NCBI RefSeq assembly: GCF_902459565.1
Contig: NZ_CABPSN010000001.1
Span: 1,232,497-1,296,496 of the forward strand
Direction of reading: 5' to 3'
Source: Pandoraea aquatica
Lineage (GTDB): Bacteria > Pseudomonadota > Gammaproteobacteria > Burkholderiales > Burkholderiaceae
Length of the DNA stretch: 64,000 nucleotides
Part shown: positions 24,836-33,318 of the stretch, one piece after another
How the letters are laid out: each line of letters starts with the position of its first letter
Position numbering within the stretch: the first letter of the stretch is position 1
The notes under the pieces: model-generated
What the model was told of the DNA's origin: nothing
Database searches by the model: none
What the model saw: the letters and a program-made list of their open reading frames with translations, nothing else
Position numbers and translations under genes: made by a program

Positions 24836-26224
24836 TTACTCCACGTGCGCCACCCCGCCCGCGAGTACTGCACCGCCCGGCACCTCCTTGGGCAGTGCCC
24901 ACGACATCCAGTGCGTACGCAGCGCGACCACCAGCACGAACGCGAGCGCGGCCAGCGCGCCGAAGGTGGCGAACCCCATCTGATAGCTGCCCGTCGATTC
25001 CTTAGCCATGCCCATGATGACCGGCAGATAGAAGCCGCCGATACCACCGGCCGCGCCGATGATGCCGGACATCAGGCCCGTCTTGCCTTGCCAGCGTTGC
25101 GGCACGAGCTGGAACGTCGCACCGTTGCCAAGACCGAAGCACAGGTAGACGAGGACCAGCAACGCGATGCCAGCCCCTTGCGGCGGCATCCACGCGGCAA
25201 ACACGAAGTCGATGACGGAGATTGCCGCGAGCAACAGCACGAGCGCGCGCACGCCGGAAATACGGTCGGCCACCAGACCGCCGATGGGACGCACCAGCGC
25301 ACCGAGGAACGCGAGCAGCGACATGAACAGACCCGCTTCCAGACGCGGCATGCCGTAGAGCGAAATCAGCAGCGTCGTGACATAGGACGACATGCCCACG
25401 AAACCACCGAAGGTGATGCTGTAGACGAGCATGATCACCCACGTGTCACGCTCGCCCAGCACGCCGCGATAGTGACGCGGCAGCACGGCGATGGCGAGCA
25501 ATGCGCCCAGCACCGGCAGCAACAGCACCCCGGCGCGGCCTTCGCCGAAAGCGCCCGCGTGCACGCACAGCACAAGCGCGACGAGTCCGAACACCGTGAT
25601 GAAGAAGCTTGAGAACGCGCGCGGTGCGCTGCCCGACTTCACGCCCTGATCCTTCGCCCAGAACACCAGTGCCAAGGCCGCGAGCGCCAGCAGCGGGAGC
25701 GCCGCACCGGCCGCGTGCGCCCAGCCATAGTGTTCTGCCAGTCCGGGGAACATGAAGCCGTCGAGTACGGCACCGATGTTGCCCGCCGCCGCGAGACCGA
25801 GCACGAGGCCCTGCACCTTCGGCGGATAGTTGCTGCCCGCCATCGGCAGCGCCACGGCGAAGCTTGCGCCCCCGACACCAAGGAACACGCCGAGCACGAG
25901 CAGCAGCGTGTACGACGGCGTACCCGGCATCAGCAGCAGCACGACCGACGGAATGGCCGAGAGCGTCAGCCCCATCAATGCGATCTTGCGACCGTCGTAA
26001 GCTTGATAAAGGTTGCCCAGCGTGACGCGCAGAATGGCGGCCCCCAGCACCGGCACTGCGACGAGGAAGCCGGTCTGCGCGGGCGTCATCGCGATGTCCT
26101 TGCCGATGAACGGGGCCAGCGGGCCGAGCATCACCCAGACGGTGAAACCGGTGTCGAAGTAGAGAAAACACGCAACCAGCGCGCGCCAGTTGCCACTTTT
26201 CAACGATTGCGTGAGCGTGCTCAT
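24836..26224 (-). CDS. NarK-type nitrate/nitrite MFS transporter
   Basis: Major facilitator of the nitrate/nitrite porter family, 462 residues, twelve membrane helices. Family motifs are visible: LAAAGNIGAVLDGFMFPGLAEHYGW in helix 5 region, FGLGNGATFQLVPQRW and the nitrate-signature-like GIIGAAGGIGGFYLPVIMG. The ATG at 26224 fits the membrane topology; the longer frame runs back through the leader hairpins. Expression is evidently controlled by a sigma-54 promoter at 26401-26418 and an intrinsic terminator within the leader, pointing to a nitrogen-regulated assimilatory role. No nitrate reductase gene is in this window. Confidence 0.9.
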   Translation of the reverse strand: MSTLTQSLKSGNWRALVACFLYFDTGFTVWVMLGPLAPFIGKDIAMTPAQTGFLVAVPVLGAAILRVTLGNLYQAYDGRKIALMGLTLSAIPSVVLLLMPGTPSYTLLLVLGVFLGVGGASFAVALPMAGSNYPPKVQGLVLGLAAAGNIGAVLDGFMFPGLAEHYGWAHAAGAALPLLALAALALVFWAKDQGVKSGSAPRAFSSFFITVFGLVALVLCVHAGAFGEGRAGVLLLPVLGALLAIAVLPRHYRGVLGERDTWVIMLVYSITFGGFVGMSSYVTTLLISLYGMPRLEAGLFMSLLAFLGALVRPIGGLVADRISGVRALVLLLAAISVIDFVFAAWMPPQGAGIALLVLVYLCFGLGNGATFQLVPQRWQGKTGLMSGIIGAAGGIGGFYLPVIMGMAKESTGSYQMGFATFGALAALAFVLVVALRTHWMSWALPKEVPGGAVLAGGVAHVE

Positions 26225-26248
26225 GGATACCCTCGTGTTCGTGTGCCG

Positions 26249-26306
26249 AAAAAAAAGGCGTCCCGAAGCCGTGCGCCCATGAACGGACGCGTGGCTTCGG
26301 GACGCC
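26249..26306 (-). terminator. Intrinsic terminator inside the transporter leader (attenuator)
   Basis: On the minus strand GGCGTCCCGAAGCC pairs perfectly with GGCTTCGGGACGCC (22-base loop) and is followed by eight T residues, only about 25 bases before the ATG of the transporter. Lying downstream of the sigma-54 promoter, it should stop most transcripts unless prevented. A second, smaller hairpin is just upstream at 26320-26335. Confidence 0.85.
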
Positions 26307-26319
26307 GTTGCCCCGAAAA

Positions 26320-26335
26320 CCCCGCGTTCGCGGGG
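26320..26335 (-). promoter_or_regulatory. Leader hairpin upstream of attenuator
   Basis: CCCCGCG and CGCGGGG nearly abut (two-base centre), forming a short GC stem followed on the minus strand by TTTT. It lies in the transporter leader and could pair alternatively or act as an antiterminator-protein target. Confidence 0.5.
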
Positions 26336-26400
26336 CCCTGCATGCGGTGCAGAAAATTCGCTTGTCTTCCACTCAGCCGCCATTGGCCTTATGCATTCAT

Positions 26401-26418
26401 TAGCAAGTGGCGTGCCAA
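26401..26418 (-). promoter_or_regulatory. Sigma-54 promoter of the nitrate-type transporter
   Basis: Minus-strand TTGGCACGCCACTTGCTA matches the sigma-54 consensus TTGGCACG-N4-TTGCW at every conserved base, with GG and GC ten bases apart. Predicted start of transcription is about 26391, giving a leader of about 165 bases. GCAC and GTGC half-sites 8 bases apart (26445-26460) lie upstream and resemble an NtrC site, though the usual spacing is 7. Confidence 0.85.
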
Positions 26419-26589
26419 GTGGGTGTCATGTACGGAGGAAATCGGCACAAAGGGCCGTGCGACGAGGCTTTCGGGGATATCGAGGGGGACGCCGATGGCG
26501 GTTGAACAAGCGACGAGATGGAAGAACCCGAGTACGGCGGATGGCATCGCAACGGGCACAATGCCGCATCGCGATGCGGCGGCGCACCA

Positions 26590-27561
26590 TTAGCGTGCGT
26601 CGTCCTGCTGATCGGGACCGATCACCGGGCAGTCGAATCGGAAGTCCATCTCTTTTCCGAAGAAGGGGTGAGTTCCGTTGGCAGATTCCACCACCAGTAC
26701 GCCATGGATGTAGCCATGGTTACGACCGACCGACGGCACGACCATCGAATAGAGCCGACTAATGACGCCGGTCGACGTCCACACGTCGCGCTCGTAATAC
26801 GGGTCCTTGGCCGGGTCCCGATACTCAACGAGAATCCATCGCTTATTCGCCGAAGGCTTGGCGAACGTCGCCGTCAAGGAGCGCTTGACTACGTCGCGCT
26901 TATCTTCGGAGATCGACTTCGTCAGGACATACATCGACACCGCCTCAATTCGACCTTCGCGCAAGGCAATGCACACTGGCATCGCGGTACTGAAGACCTG
27001 AAAGCGCTCAAGGTCCAGCCGATCGACAACCACCATCTCGTTAAGCTCCATCGGCTTACCGATCAGATCGTTAGCGCGGTGACGAAAACAAGGCGCGCCA
27101 TCCGGACCGAGATAGCTGAGTTGCAACGTGTCCTGAACGAACTTGCACTCAGGCACCGTGAGCGGATCGCCGAGCCGGTATCCGAGAAGTTCGGCGCTGT
27201 TGGTGCTCAGATGCACCAGTGCCGGCGCGGGAGGCGGCGGGGGAATCGTCGGCTTCGGCAACAGCCCCATCAGCCCGACGGGAACAGCAAGGGAAACGGC
27301 GACAATCGCCGCGACCTTGATGACCTCCATCAGCGCGGGTGGTACCACCCACCTGAGCAGTAATGCCACGGTGGCCCCCACAATGCCGATCTTCGCGAGG
27401 GCAATGAGAAACGCCTCTGTGTCCATCCCTTTACCGGACAGTACAAACAGCCCGACGATCAACGCGATTCCAATGATCACCGCGCAAAAGAGATAGTCGC
27501 TTGCGCCATTGTCCGCACGGCGTCGCCACCAGTCCGTCAGCGTTTCCCGCAACACGCTCAT
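26590..27561 (-). CDS. Unrecognised membrane protein
   Basis: Hypothetical protein of 323 residues; I do not recognise a family. Three hydrophobic segments are packed in the N-terminal third (about residues 22-43, 55-73, 78-98), followed by a Pro-rich linker (KPTIPPPPPAP) and a soluble domain of about 205 residues with three Cys and no enzyme motif. The topology places the C-terminal domain probably in the periplasm. The ATG at 27561 was chosen because GAGG sits ten bases upstream. It lies upstream of the sigma-54 promoter of the transporter on the same strand. Its lower density of rare GC-rich codons compared with neighbours could mean a different origin. Confidence 0.6.
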   Translation of the reverse strand: MSVLRETLTDWWRRRADNGASDYLFCAVIIGIALIVGLFVLSGKGMDTEAFLIALAKIGIVGATVALLLRWVVPPALMEVIKVAAIVAVSLAVPVGLMGLLPKPTIPPPPPAPALVHLSTNSAELLGYRLGDPLTVPECKFVQDTLQLSYLGPDGAPCFRHRANDLIGKPMELNEMVVVDRLDLERFQVFSTAMPVCIALREGRIEAVSMYVLTKSISEDKRDVVKRSLTATFAKPSANKRWILVEYRDPAKDPYYERDVWTSTGVISRLYSMVVPSVGRNHGYIHGVLVVESANGTHPFFGKEMDFRFDCPVIGPDQQDDAR

Positions 27562-27826
27562 CCTGATCGACCTCGTTGTTATCAACCCGCTTATCGGTCC
27601 ATCTCCCTCGCCTGCGTCGGTGCCGTCAGGCGAGGCCTATGATGCGCCGCGCCCGAAGTACCGACAAGCGACCCGGCATCGCCAATGCCGAGGACTTCCT
27701 CCAAGCACGTGGCCTTTTCTGAATACCCGGAGCACTACAGTTCAGGCACACTCCGGTCGTTAAGCCAATGAGGCGGGCCGCGTGCGCTGCGGCCGTCAAG
27801 AACAACAACATTCCGGGAAATCTCGC

Positions 27827-29659
27827 GTGTCTCGCTTCTTTCTTTGTCTGACGCTGGCGGTACTCGGCCTCATGCCGTTCTCCCCCGCATTCTCTGCGCC
27901 TTCGGCCGCCACCTCCCCCTCCCCGGCAAGCAACCCGCTGCTCAATCAGCAAGGGATGATGCAGCGCGTCGACGACGCCTCCTACGCCAAGTATCGCGAG
28001 ATCGTCGCGACGTTCGACGCCGCCACCCGTGCGCAGCCGGTCGACGCGGCACTCGCGCTCGCGCGCTGCCAGTTCATGCGCAATTACGCGTGGGCAGAAG
28101 ATCTCCAATGGGCCGAGAAGGCACAGTCGGACCTGACGGCCTGTCTGCAAAATCTGAAAGAGAAATTCACCGACAACCCGGAAGTGTCGGTATCGCTGAT
28201 GGAGAACATCTACGGCAAAGACGCCGTGGCGCAAGGCGAAGCGCTGCTGCCCAAGGCCAAGCGCTGGCCGACGGAATATCGCGCGCGTCTGCACGCTGCG
28301 CTCTCCAATGCGTATCAAGCCACGCAAGACAAACGCAACGCCGGTATCCAGGCCGTGGAGGCGGCGGAACTGTCGCCCGACACCCCCGTGCTGCTCACCG
28401 CCGTGCGCCATCTCGCCACCACCGGCGAGAAGACGGAGGCACGGCGTCTGCTGATGGACGCGCCCGCGCCGAAGATCGCCTGGCAAGCGACCGGTCGCAT
28501 CAACACCGCTCTCGATGTACTGCCGGGCCCCACGGCGCGCGATCTGCTGCTGCGCATGCAAAAGGCCGGACTGAAGATCGACCCGTACGTCAGTGCTCGC
28601 GCGCTCCTTCAATCCGGTGACGCCGCCGGCGCACAACAGGCGCTCGCCGAGGCGAAGTCCAACGCACAGGAGTCAGCGCAGAACCGTGCGTTGCGACTCT
28701 CGGTCGCGCTCGCAGCGCGCGACGGCAAGGCTGCCGCCGCAGCGATCCAGTCGTCGCTCGAACACGACAAGGGCAACCGCTGGCCGCTGGCACAGTCGTA
28801 TGCCGTGCTGATGAGCATCGACCCGGCCGCCGGGATGCGCTTCGCCTTCGCCGGATTGATGATCACGTTGCTGGCGGCCGGTCTATGCATCGTGCTGTTC
28901 CCCGGTCTGCTGATGTTCCCGGTGCATTACGTGGGCACAGTCCGTGCTCGCAAGGGACGTCCGACACCACCGCTCTTCGAACGCATCGGCTTGCGGCATG
29001 CGTGGTATGGACTGGCGGTGCTGTGTTTCGCCACGTGGGTCATCCCCGCGTTCGTCGTCAGTCAGTCGACGCAGACGCATTCGGGCACGGCCCCCGTCTT
29101 GGACACCCTGCTGCCCAAGCTCGCGCTGGCGCACTTCGCTACGCTCGGCATCGTCGTCCTGCTGCTGTCGCGCACGATGTGGCGATTGGGTCGACGTCAG
29201 TGGACAGGCTACGGCGAGTGGAAAGCGCGCTGGTTCATCTGGCCTGCCACGCTGCTCGTGGTGTCGACGCTCGCCGCATGGTACTTGGCACACCACACGT
29301 CGGTGCGCAACGCCGAATTGCAGGCATGGAACGAGTACGTCGTGAAAGGCGCGATGCAACTGGGCGGCACGGGGCTGGCGCTTCTGCTGGTCGCCGTTGT
29401 CGTGCCGTTCGTCGAGGAGTTCGTGTTCCGGGGATGCCTGCTCGGCGGCCTGACCCGGCACATGAGTTTCATCGCCGCCAACCTCTGGCAAGCCGTGATC
29501 TTCGCCTCGGTTCACTTCGACGCCAAACACTTCCCGTTCCTCGTGATGTTCGGCCTCACCACCGGCTGGCTCGCCAAAAAGACCAACGGTCTGGCCGTGC
29601 CGATTGCGATGCACATGCTCAATAACGCGATCTTTGTGCTGGTGGTGATGGCGCGCTGA
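27827..29659 (+). CDS. CPBP-family intramembrane protease with helical N-terminal domain
   Basis: Predicted membrane protein of about 610 residues. A signal peptide (FLCLTLAVLGLMPFSPAFSA) is followed by a roughly 310-residue Ala-rich helical-repeat region, TPR-like, predicted to be periplasmic. The C-terminal part has about seven membrane helices and carries CPBP (Abi/Rce1) motifs: VPFVEEFVFRG near 529, FASVHFD and HMLNNA, which supply the Glu and His catalytic residues. GTG at 27827 places the signal peptide at the N-terminus; GTG at 27782 is possible. CPBP proteins process lipidated or membrane proteins, or act in defence or bacteriocin immunity; the large extension is unusual. Confidence 0.82.
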   Translation: MSRFFLCLTLAVLGLMPFSPAFSAPSAATSPSPASNPLLNQQGMMQRVDDASYAKYREIVATFDAATRAQPVDAALALARCQFMRNYAWAEDLQWAEKAQSDLTACLQNLKEKFTDNPEVSVSLMENIYGKDAVAQGEALLPKAKRWPTEYRARLHAALSNAYQATQDKRNAGIQAVEAAELSPDTPVLLTAVRHLATTGEKTEARRLLMDAPAPKIAWQATGRINTALDVLPGPTARDLLLRMQKAGLKIDPYVSARALLQSGDAAGAQQALAEAKSNAQESAQNRALRLSVALAARDGKAAAAAIQSSLEHDKGNRWPLAQSYAVLMSIDPAAGMRFAFAGLMITLLAAGLCIVLFPGLLMFPVHYVGTVRARKGRPTPPLFERIGLRHAWYGLAVLCFATWVIPAFVVSQSTQTHSGTAPVLDTLLPKLALAHFATLGIVVLLLSRTMWRLGRRQWTGYGEWKARWFIWPATLLVVSTLAAWYLAHHTSVRNAELQAWNEYVVKGAMQLGGTGLALLLVAVVVPFVEEFVFRGCLLGGLTRHMSFIAANLWQAVIFASVHFDAKHFPFLVMFGLTTGWLAKKTNGLAVPIAMHMLNNAIFVLVVMAR

Positions 29660-29705
29660 GCAGGCGGCGCCGAAGCGCGGCCCTGTATCGTCGCAACGCG
29701 CATGA

Positions 29706-29737
29706 CAATGCGCGTGGCAATGCGCGTGGCAATGCGG
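29706..29737 (+). repeat. Short tandem repeat, 12-base unit
   Basis: The unit CAATGCGCGTGG occurs twice in full and once in part, directly between the CPBP gene and the DUF1345 gene. It may vary in copy number between strains. Confidence 0.7.
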
Positions 29738-29798
29738 CGTGGGCGATAATCGACCCACTCGCCAGCATTGCCGCCCGGCTGCGGTACGGACATCGCCC

Positions 29799-30470
29799 AT
29801 GAACACGAAGCTCTTCCCGCATCTCGTTCGCTTTCACCCGCGACTGCTCGTCGCCATCGCCATCGGCGTGCTCGCCGGGCTGTTCGTGCAAGGGGTCGTG
29901 AGCGGTGAGTTCAGCACCGTCACCCGAATCCTGATCGGCTGGAACGCAGGCGCGTGGTCGTATCTCGCGATGATCTGGTTCATGATGGTCACCGCCCCGA
30001 AGCGCAGCATCGAACGCTTTGCCGAGCAGGAAGACCAGAGCGCCGCCCTCGTGCTCTCGGTGGTCAGCCTGTCGGCCATCGCGAGTGTGGCCGCCATCAT
30101 CCATGTGCTGGCGAGCGCCAAGGCGGGTGGCTCGCATCACGCATCGGAGCATGTGCTGTTCGCTGCTGCCACGCTCATCGGCGGATGGTTTCTCGTGCCG
30201 ACGATCTACACGCTCCACTACGCCCGTCTGTACTTCACCGATACCGAAACGCCGTACGCCCTTGCGTGGCCCGACAAGGACTGCGATCCGGACTACTGCG
30301 ACTTCCTGTACTTCTCGTTCACCATCGCGGTCGCGTCGCAAACCGCCGACATCGGCCTGAAGTCGCGACGCATGCGACGCGCCACCCTCGCACAAGCCAT
30401 CCTCTCGTTCTTCTTCAATCTGGCGGTCCTCGGCTTGTCGATCAACATCGGCGCCGGATTGCTCAGCTAA
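29799..30470 (+). CDS. DUF1345 membrane protein
   Basis: Integral membrane protein of 223 residues with the DUF1345 pattern. About five helices are visible, including LLVAIAIGVLAGLFVQGVV near the start and the closing LAQAILSFFFNLAVLGLSINIGAGLL. Conserved family blocks present are the central YARLYF and the DYCDFLYFSFTIAVASQTAD segment. Function is unknown. The ATG at 29799 was preferred over upstream starts because it begins the family's standard N-terminus. It stands alone on the + strand before cioAB. Confidence 0.85.
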   Translation: MNTKLFPHLVRFHPRLLVAIAIGVLAGLFVQGVVSGEFSTVTRILIGWNAGAWSYLAMIWFMMVTAPKRSIERFAEQEDQSAALVLSVVSLSAIASVAAIIHVLASAKAGGSHHASEHVLFAAATLIGGWFLVPTIYTLHYARLYFTDTETPYALAWPDKDCDPDYCDFLYFSFTIAVASQTADIGLKSRRMRRATLAQAILSFFFNLAVLGLSINIGAGLLS

Positions 30471-30621
30471 ACATCCACGTTGTCCAGGCACCTCCACGGC
30501 TCGCAGTGGGGGGCGCCATCCTGTGACATGACGCCGCACCACCTGCGGACATAAATCCCTTTAGAAACATACAAATAGATCGCACCGGCGACGCGTCACA
30601 TCCCGCGTCAATGCGCCACAT

Positions 30622-30636
30622 GTGACGACTTGTCAC
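30622..30636. promoter_or_regulatory. Palindromic operator candidate upstream of cioA
   Basis: GTGAC-N5-GTCAC inverted repeat about 105 bases before the cioA ATG, in a 270-base intergenic region. The arms recall FNR/CRP-family sites but the spacing does not fit CRP, so the binding protein is unknown. Confidence 0.4.
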
Positions 30637-30740
30637 GTATGCTGCACCGCAGCAACGCCTAATATGCATGCAAACAAGCGGTGATATTTCGCCAATGTCA
30701 CCATACAAGACAGGGTTTAATTGCATACATAGAGCGCAAC

Positions 30741-32129
30741 ATGACTGCCGTTCCGGATGCCCTCGACCTCGCACGCCTGCAATTCGCGTTCACGGTCTCG
30801 TTTCACATCGTCTTCCCTGCCATCTCCATCGGTCTGGCGAGCTTCATCGCCGTCCTTGAAGGTCTCTGGCTCAAGACCCGTCAGCAACACTATCTCGATC
30901 TGTGCCGCTTCTGGTCGAAGGCGTTTGCCGTGTGCTTCGGCATGGGCGTCGTCTCCGGCGTGGTGATGGCCTATCAGTTCGGCACGAACTGGTCGGGATT
31001 CTCCAGTTTCGCTGGTGCCGTCACCGGGCCGTTGCTGACCTACGAGGTCATGACCGCGTTCTTCCTCGAAGCGGGCTTCCTCGGCATCATGCTGTTCGGC
31101 TGGAACCGCGTGAGCCCGCGTGTGCACTTCGCCGCCACGCTGTGCGTCGCCATCGGCACGCTGATCTCGACGTTCTGGATTCTCGCGTCGAACAGCTGGA
31201 TGCAGACGCCGCAGGGCTTTGAGATCGTCGATGGCCGCGTGGTCGTGCTGTCGTGGTGGGACGTGATCTTCAACCCGTCCTTCCCCTACCGTCTCGCGCA
31301 CATGAGCATTGCCGCGTTCGTGGTCGCCGCGCTTGTCGTGGCCGGCACGGGCGCATGGCACCTGCTGCGCGGACGCCGCGATCCGGCCGTCAAAACCATG
31401 TTCTCGATGGCTTTGTGGCTCCTGCTGATCTTCGCGCCGCTGCAAGCGTTCGTGGGCGATCTGCACGGCCTGAACACGCGTGAACACCAGCCCGCCAAGC
31501 TCGCCGCCATGGAAGGTCTCTGGGAGACGAAGACGGGCGGCACGCCGCTCAACCTGTTCGGCTGGCCCGACATGGAGGCCGAGACGACACGCTATGCGCT
31601 CGAAGTCCCACATCTGGGCAGCCTGATCCTCACGCATAGCTGGGACGGCGAAGTACGCGGTCTGAAGGAATTTCCGAAAGACGAGCGTCCCAACGTGCCG
31701 TTGGTGTTCTGGAGCTTCCGCATCATGGTCGGTCTCGGACTGGCGATGATCGGCGCAGCACTCGCGGCGCTGTGGCTGCGCCGTCGCGGCACGCTGTTCG
31801 CGTCGCGCAACTTCGCCCGTGTGATGTTGCTGCTTTCACCGACCGGCTTCATCGCCCTGCTTGCCGGGTGGGTGACGACCGAAGCCGGACGCCAGCCGTG
31901 GGTCGTCTACGGCGTGATGCGCACAGCGCACGCGATGTCGCCGGTCAGCGCGCAACAAGTGCAGGTCTCGCTGCTGGTGCTGGTGCTCGCCTACTTCCTC
32001 GTATTCGGCACGGGCGTCTATTACCTGCTCAAGATTCTGCGCGGCGGTCCGGTACTGCCGGGGCAATCGAACGACGACGCACCGCATTCCGGCGAACCCC
32101 AACCCAAGCGAGAACTCTCATGGATCTGA
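30741..32129 (+). CDS. cioA: Cyanide-insensitive cytochrome bd oxidase subunit I
   Basis: Quinol oxidase subunit I of about 462 residues, nine membrane helices. Haem ligands expected of the family are His in FHIVFPAISIG (helix 1) and His in the VPHLGSLILTHSW region, with Met in the GWVTTEAGRQPW end block. The Q-loop is short, as in CioA rather than E. coli CydA. The enzyme reduces oxygen with low proton yield and resists cyanide and nitric oxide. The ATG at 30741 follows AGAGCG; the gene overlaps cioB by 10 bases. Confidence 0.94.
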   Translation: MTAVPDALDLARLQFAFTVSFHIVFPAISIGLASFIAVLEGLWLKTRQQHYLDLCRFWSKAFAVCFGMGVVSGVVMAYQFGTNWSGFSSFAGAVTGPLLTYEVMTAFFLEAGFLGIMLFGWNRVSPRVHFAATLCVAIGTLISTFWILASNSWMQTPQGFEIVDGRVVVLSWWDVIFNPSFPYRLAHMSIAAFVVAALVVAGTGAWHLLRGRRDPAVKTMFSMALWLLLIFAPLQAFVGDLHGLNTREHQPAKLAAMEGLWETKTGGTPLNLFGWPDMEAETTRYALEVPHLGSLILTHSWDGEVRGLKEFPKDERPNVPLVFWSFRIMVGLGLAMIGAALAALWLRRRGTLFASRNFARVMLLLSPTGFIALLAGWVTTEAGRQPWVVYGVMRTAHAMSPVSAQQVQVSLLVLVLAYFLVFGTGVYYLLKILRGGPVLPGQSNDDAPHSGEPQPKRELSWI

Positions 32130-33118
32130 CCTTAGCCTGGGCCGCCATCATCGCGCTCGGCCTGTTTCTCTATGTCGTGCTGGACGGCTTCGACCTCGGC
32201 ATCGGCATCCTCTTTCCGTTCTTCCCCGACGCCCGTGAGCGCGACACGATGATGAACTCCGTCGCCCCTGTGTGGGACGGCAACGAAACGTGGCTCGTGC
32301 TCGGCGGTGCCGGGCTGCTCGCCGCATTTCCGATGGTCTATTCGGTGCTGCTCTCGGCGCTCTATCTGCCGCTCGTGCTCATGCTCGTGTGTCTGATCTT
32401 CCGTGGGGTGGCGTTCGAAATTCGCGGCAAGTCGCGTCGCACGCGCCAGTGGTGGGATCTCGCGTTCATCGGCGGCTCGGCAGGTGCAACGTTCTTTCAG
32501 GGCGTCGCGCTCGGTGCCTACCTGTCGGGGATCCCTGTCGAGAACGGTCAGTTCGCGGGCGACGCCTTCGCCTGGATGACGGCCTTCAATCTCTTCACCG
32601 GTCTGGGCCTGCTCGTGACTTACGCTCTGCTCGGCGCATGCTGGCTCATCGGCAAGACCGAGGGCGATCTGCAACGTCGTCTGCGCGTGGTCGCGTGGCC
32701 GCTGACGCTCGCGCTCGTCGTCACGATGGCGGTCGTCTCGCTCTGGACGCCACTGCGCCTGCCGCTCGTGGCCGAGCGCTGGTTCGACGGTGAATGGTTC
32801 TGGCGCTGTCTGCCCGTGCCGTTCGTGGTGGCGGGGGCGACGTTCGCGATGCGTCGGGTGTTGCAACGCGCGCACGACGCCACCCCGTTCTGGCTCGCCA
32901 TCGGCCTCGTGTTTCTCGGCTACAGCGGTCTGCTCATCAGCGCCTATCCGTACGCGATTCTGCCGGGCATCACGCTGTGGGACGCCGCAGCCCCGCACTC
33001 CAGCCTGTCGTTCACGATGTGGGGCGCGGCCTTCATCATTCCTGTGATCCTCGCCTACACGATGCTGGCGTACTGGGTCTTTCGCGGCAAGGTGGCCCAC
33101 GATGCGCACTATCACTGA
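32120..33118 (+). CDS. cioB: Cyanide-insensitive cytochrome bd oxidase subunit II
   Basis: Subunit II of the bd-type quinol oxidase, 332 residues, about eight membrane helices. Family blocks are WAAIIALGLFLYVVLDGFDLGIG, VAPVWDGNETWLVLGG and FRGVAFEIRGK near the first third, and PYAILPGITLWDAA near the end. The ATG at 32120 overlaps the cioA stop; the frame is open further upstream inside cioA but that extension is not conserved in type. It is followed by a DUF2474-type small protein, as in typical cio operons. Confidence 0.94.
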   Translation: MDLTLAWAAIIALGLFLYVVLDGFDLGIGILFPFFPDARERDTMMNSVAPVWDGNETWLVLGGAGLLAAFPMVYSVLLSALYLPLVLMLVCLIFRGVAFEIRGKSRRTRQWWDLAFIGGSAGATFFQGVALGAYLSGIPVENGQFAGDAFAWMTAFNLFTGLGLLVTYALLGACWLIGKTEGDLQRRLRVVAWPLTLALVVTMAVVSLWTPLRLPLVAERWFDGEWFWRCLPVPFVVAGATFAMRRVLQRAHDATPFWLAIGLVFLGYSGLLISAYPYAILPGITLWDAAAPHSSLSFTMWGAAFIIPVILAYTMLAYWVFRGKVAHDAHYH

Positions 33119-33170
33119 TCTCGTCCGGCCCGGCGTGCGCCGGCAGCGCGAGCGCGCAGGCACGCCGACG

Positions 33171-33308
33171 ATGCCAACGAACGTCCACGCGTCGTGGCAA
33201 CAACGGCTGACAGGCTGGGGATGGTTTATTGCGCTATGGTGTGCGGGTGTGGCAGGCACCGCACTCCTCGCACTCCCCTTCAAACTGATCATTGCCACGG
33301 CCAAATAG
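33171..33308 (+). CDS. DUF2474 small protein of the cio operon
   Basis: Small single-pass protein of 45 residues: SWQQRLTGWGWFIALWCAGVAGTALLALPFKLIIATAK. This is the DUF2474 pattern (W-x-x-RL then one helix) found after cioB and comparable to CydX, which stabilises the oxidase. An alternative ATG at 33102, inside cioB, would add 23 residues and is not needed for the family. The gene ends 10 bases before the next one. Confidence 0.7.
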   Translation: MPTNVHASWQQRLTGWGWFIALWCAGVAGTALLALPFKLIIATAK

Positions 33309-33318
33309 GAGGCAACTC

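Noticed and set aside
26335..26365. ANTAR-type hexaloop (CTGC-ACCGCA-TGCAG) in the transporter leader
   Set aside because: The loop has A1 and G4, but the stem is only four base pairs with a bulge or a five-base loop, and no convincing second hexaloop hairpin is found; kept only as a hypothesis under the leader finding.
30621..30637. CRP-like site (TGTGA...TCAC) before cioA
   Set aside because: Spacing is seven instead of six bases, so it is listed only as a generic palindrome.
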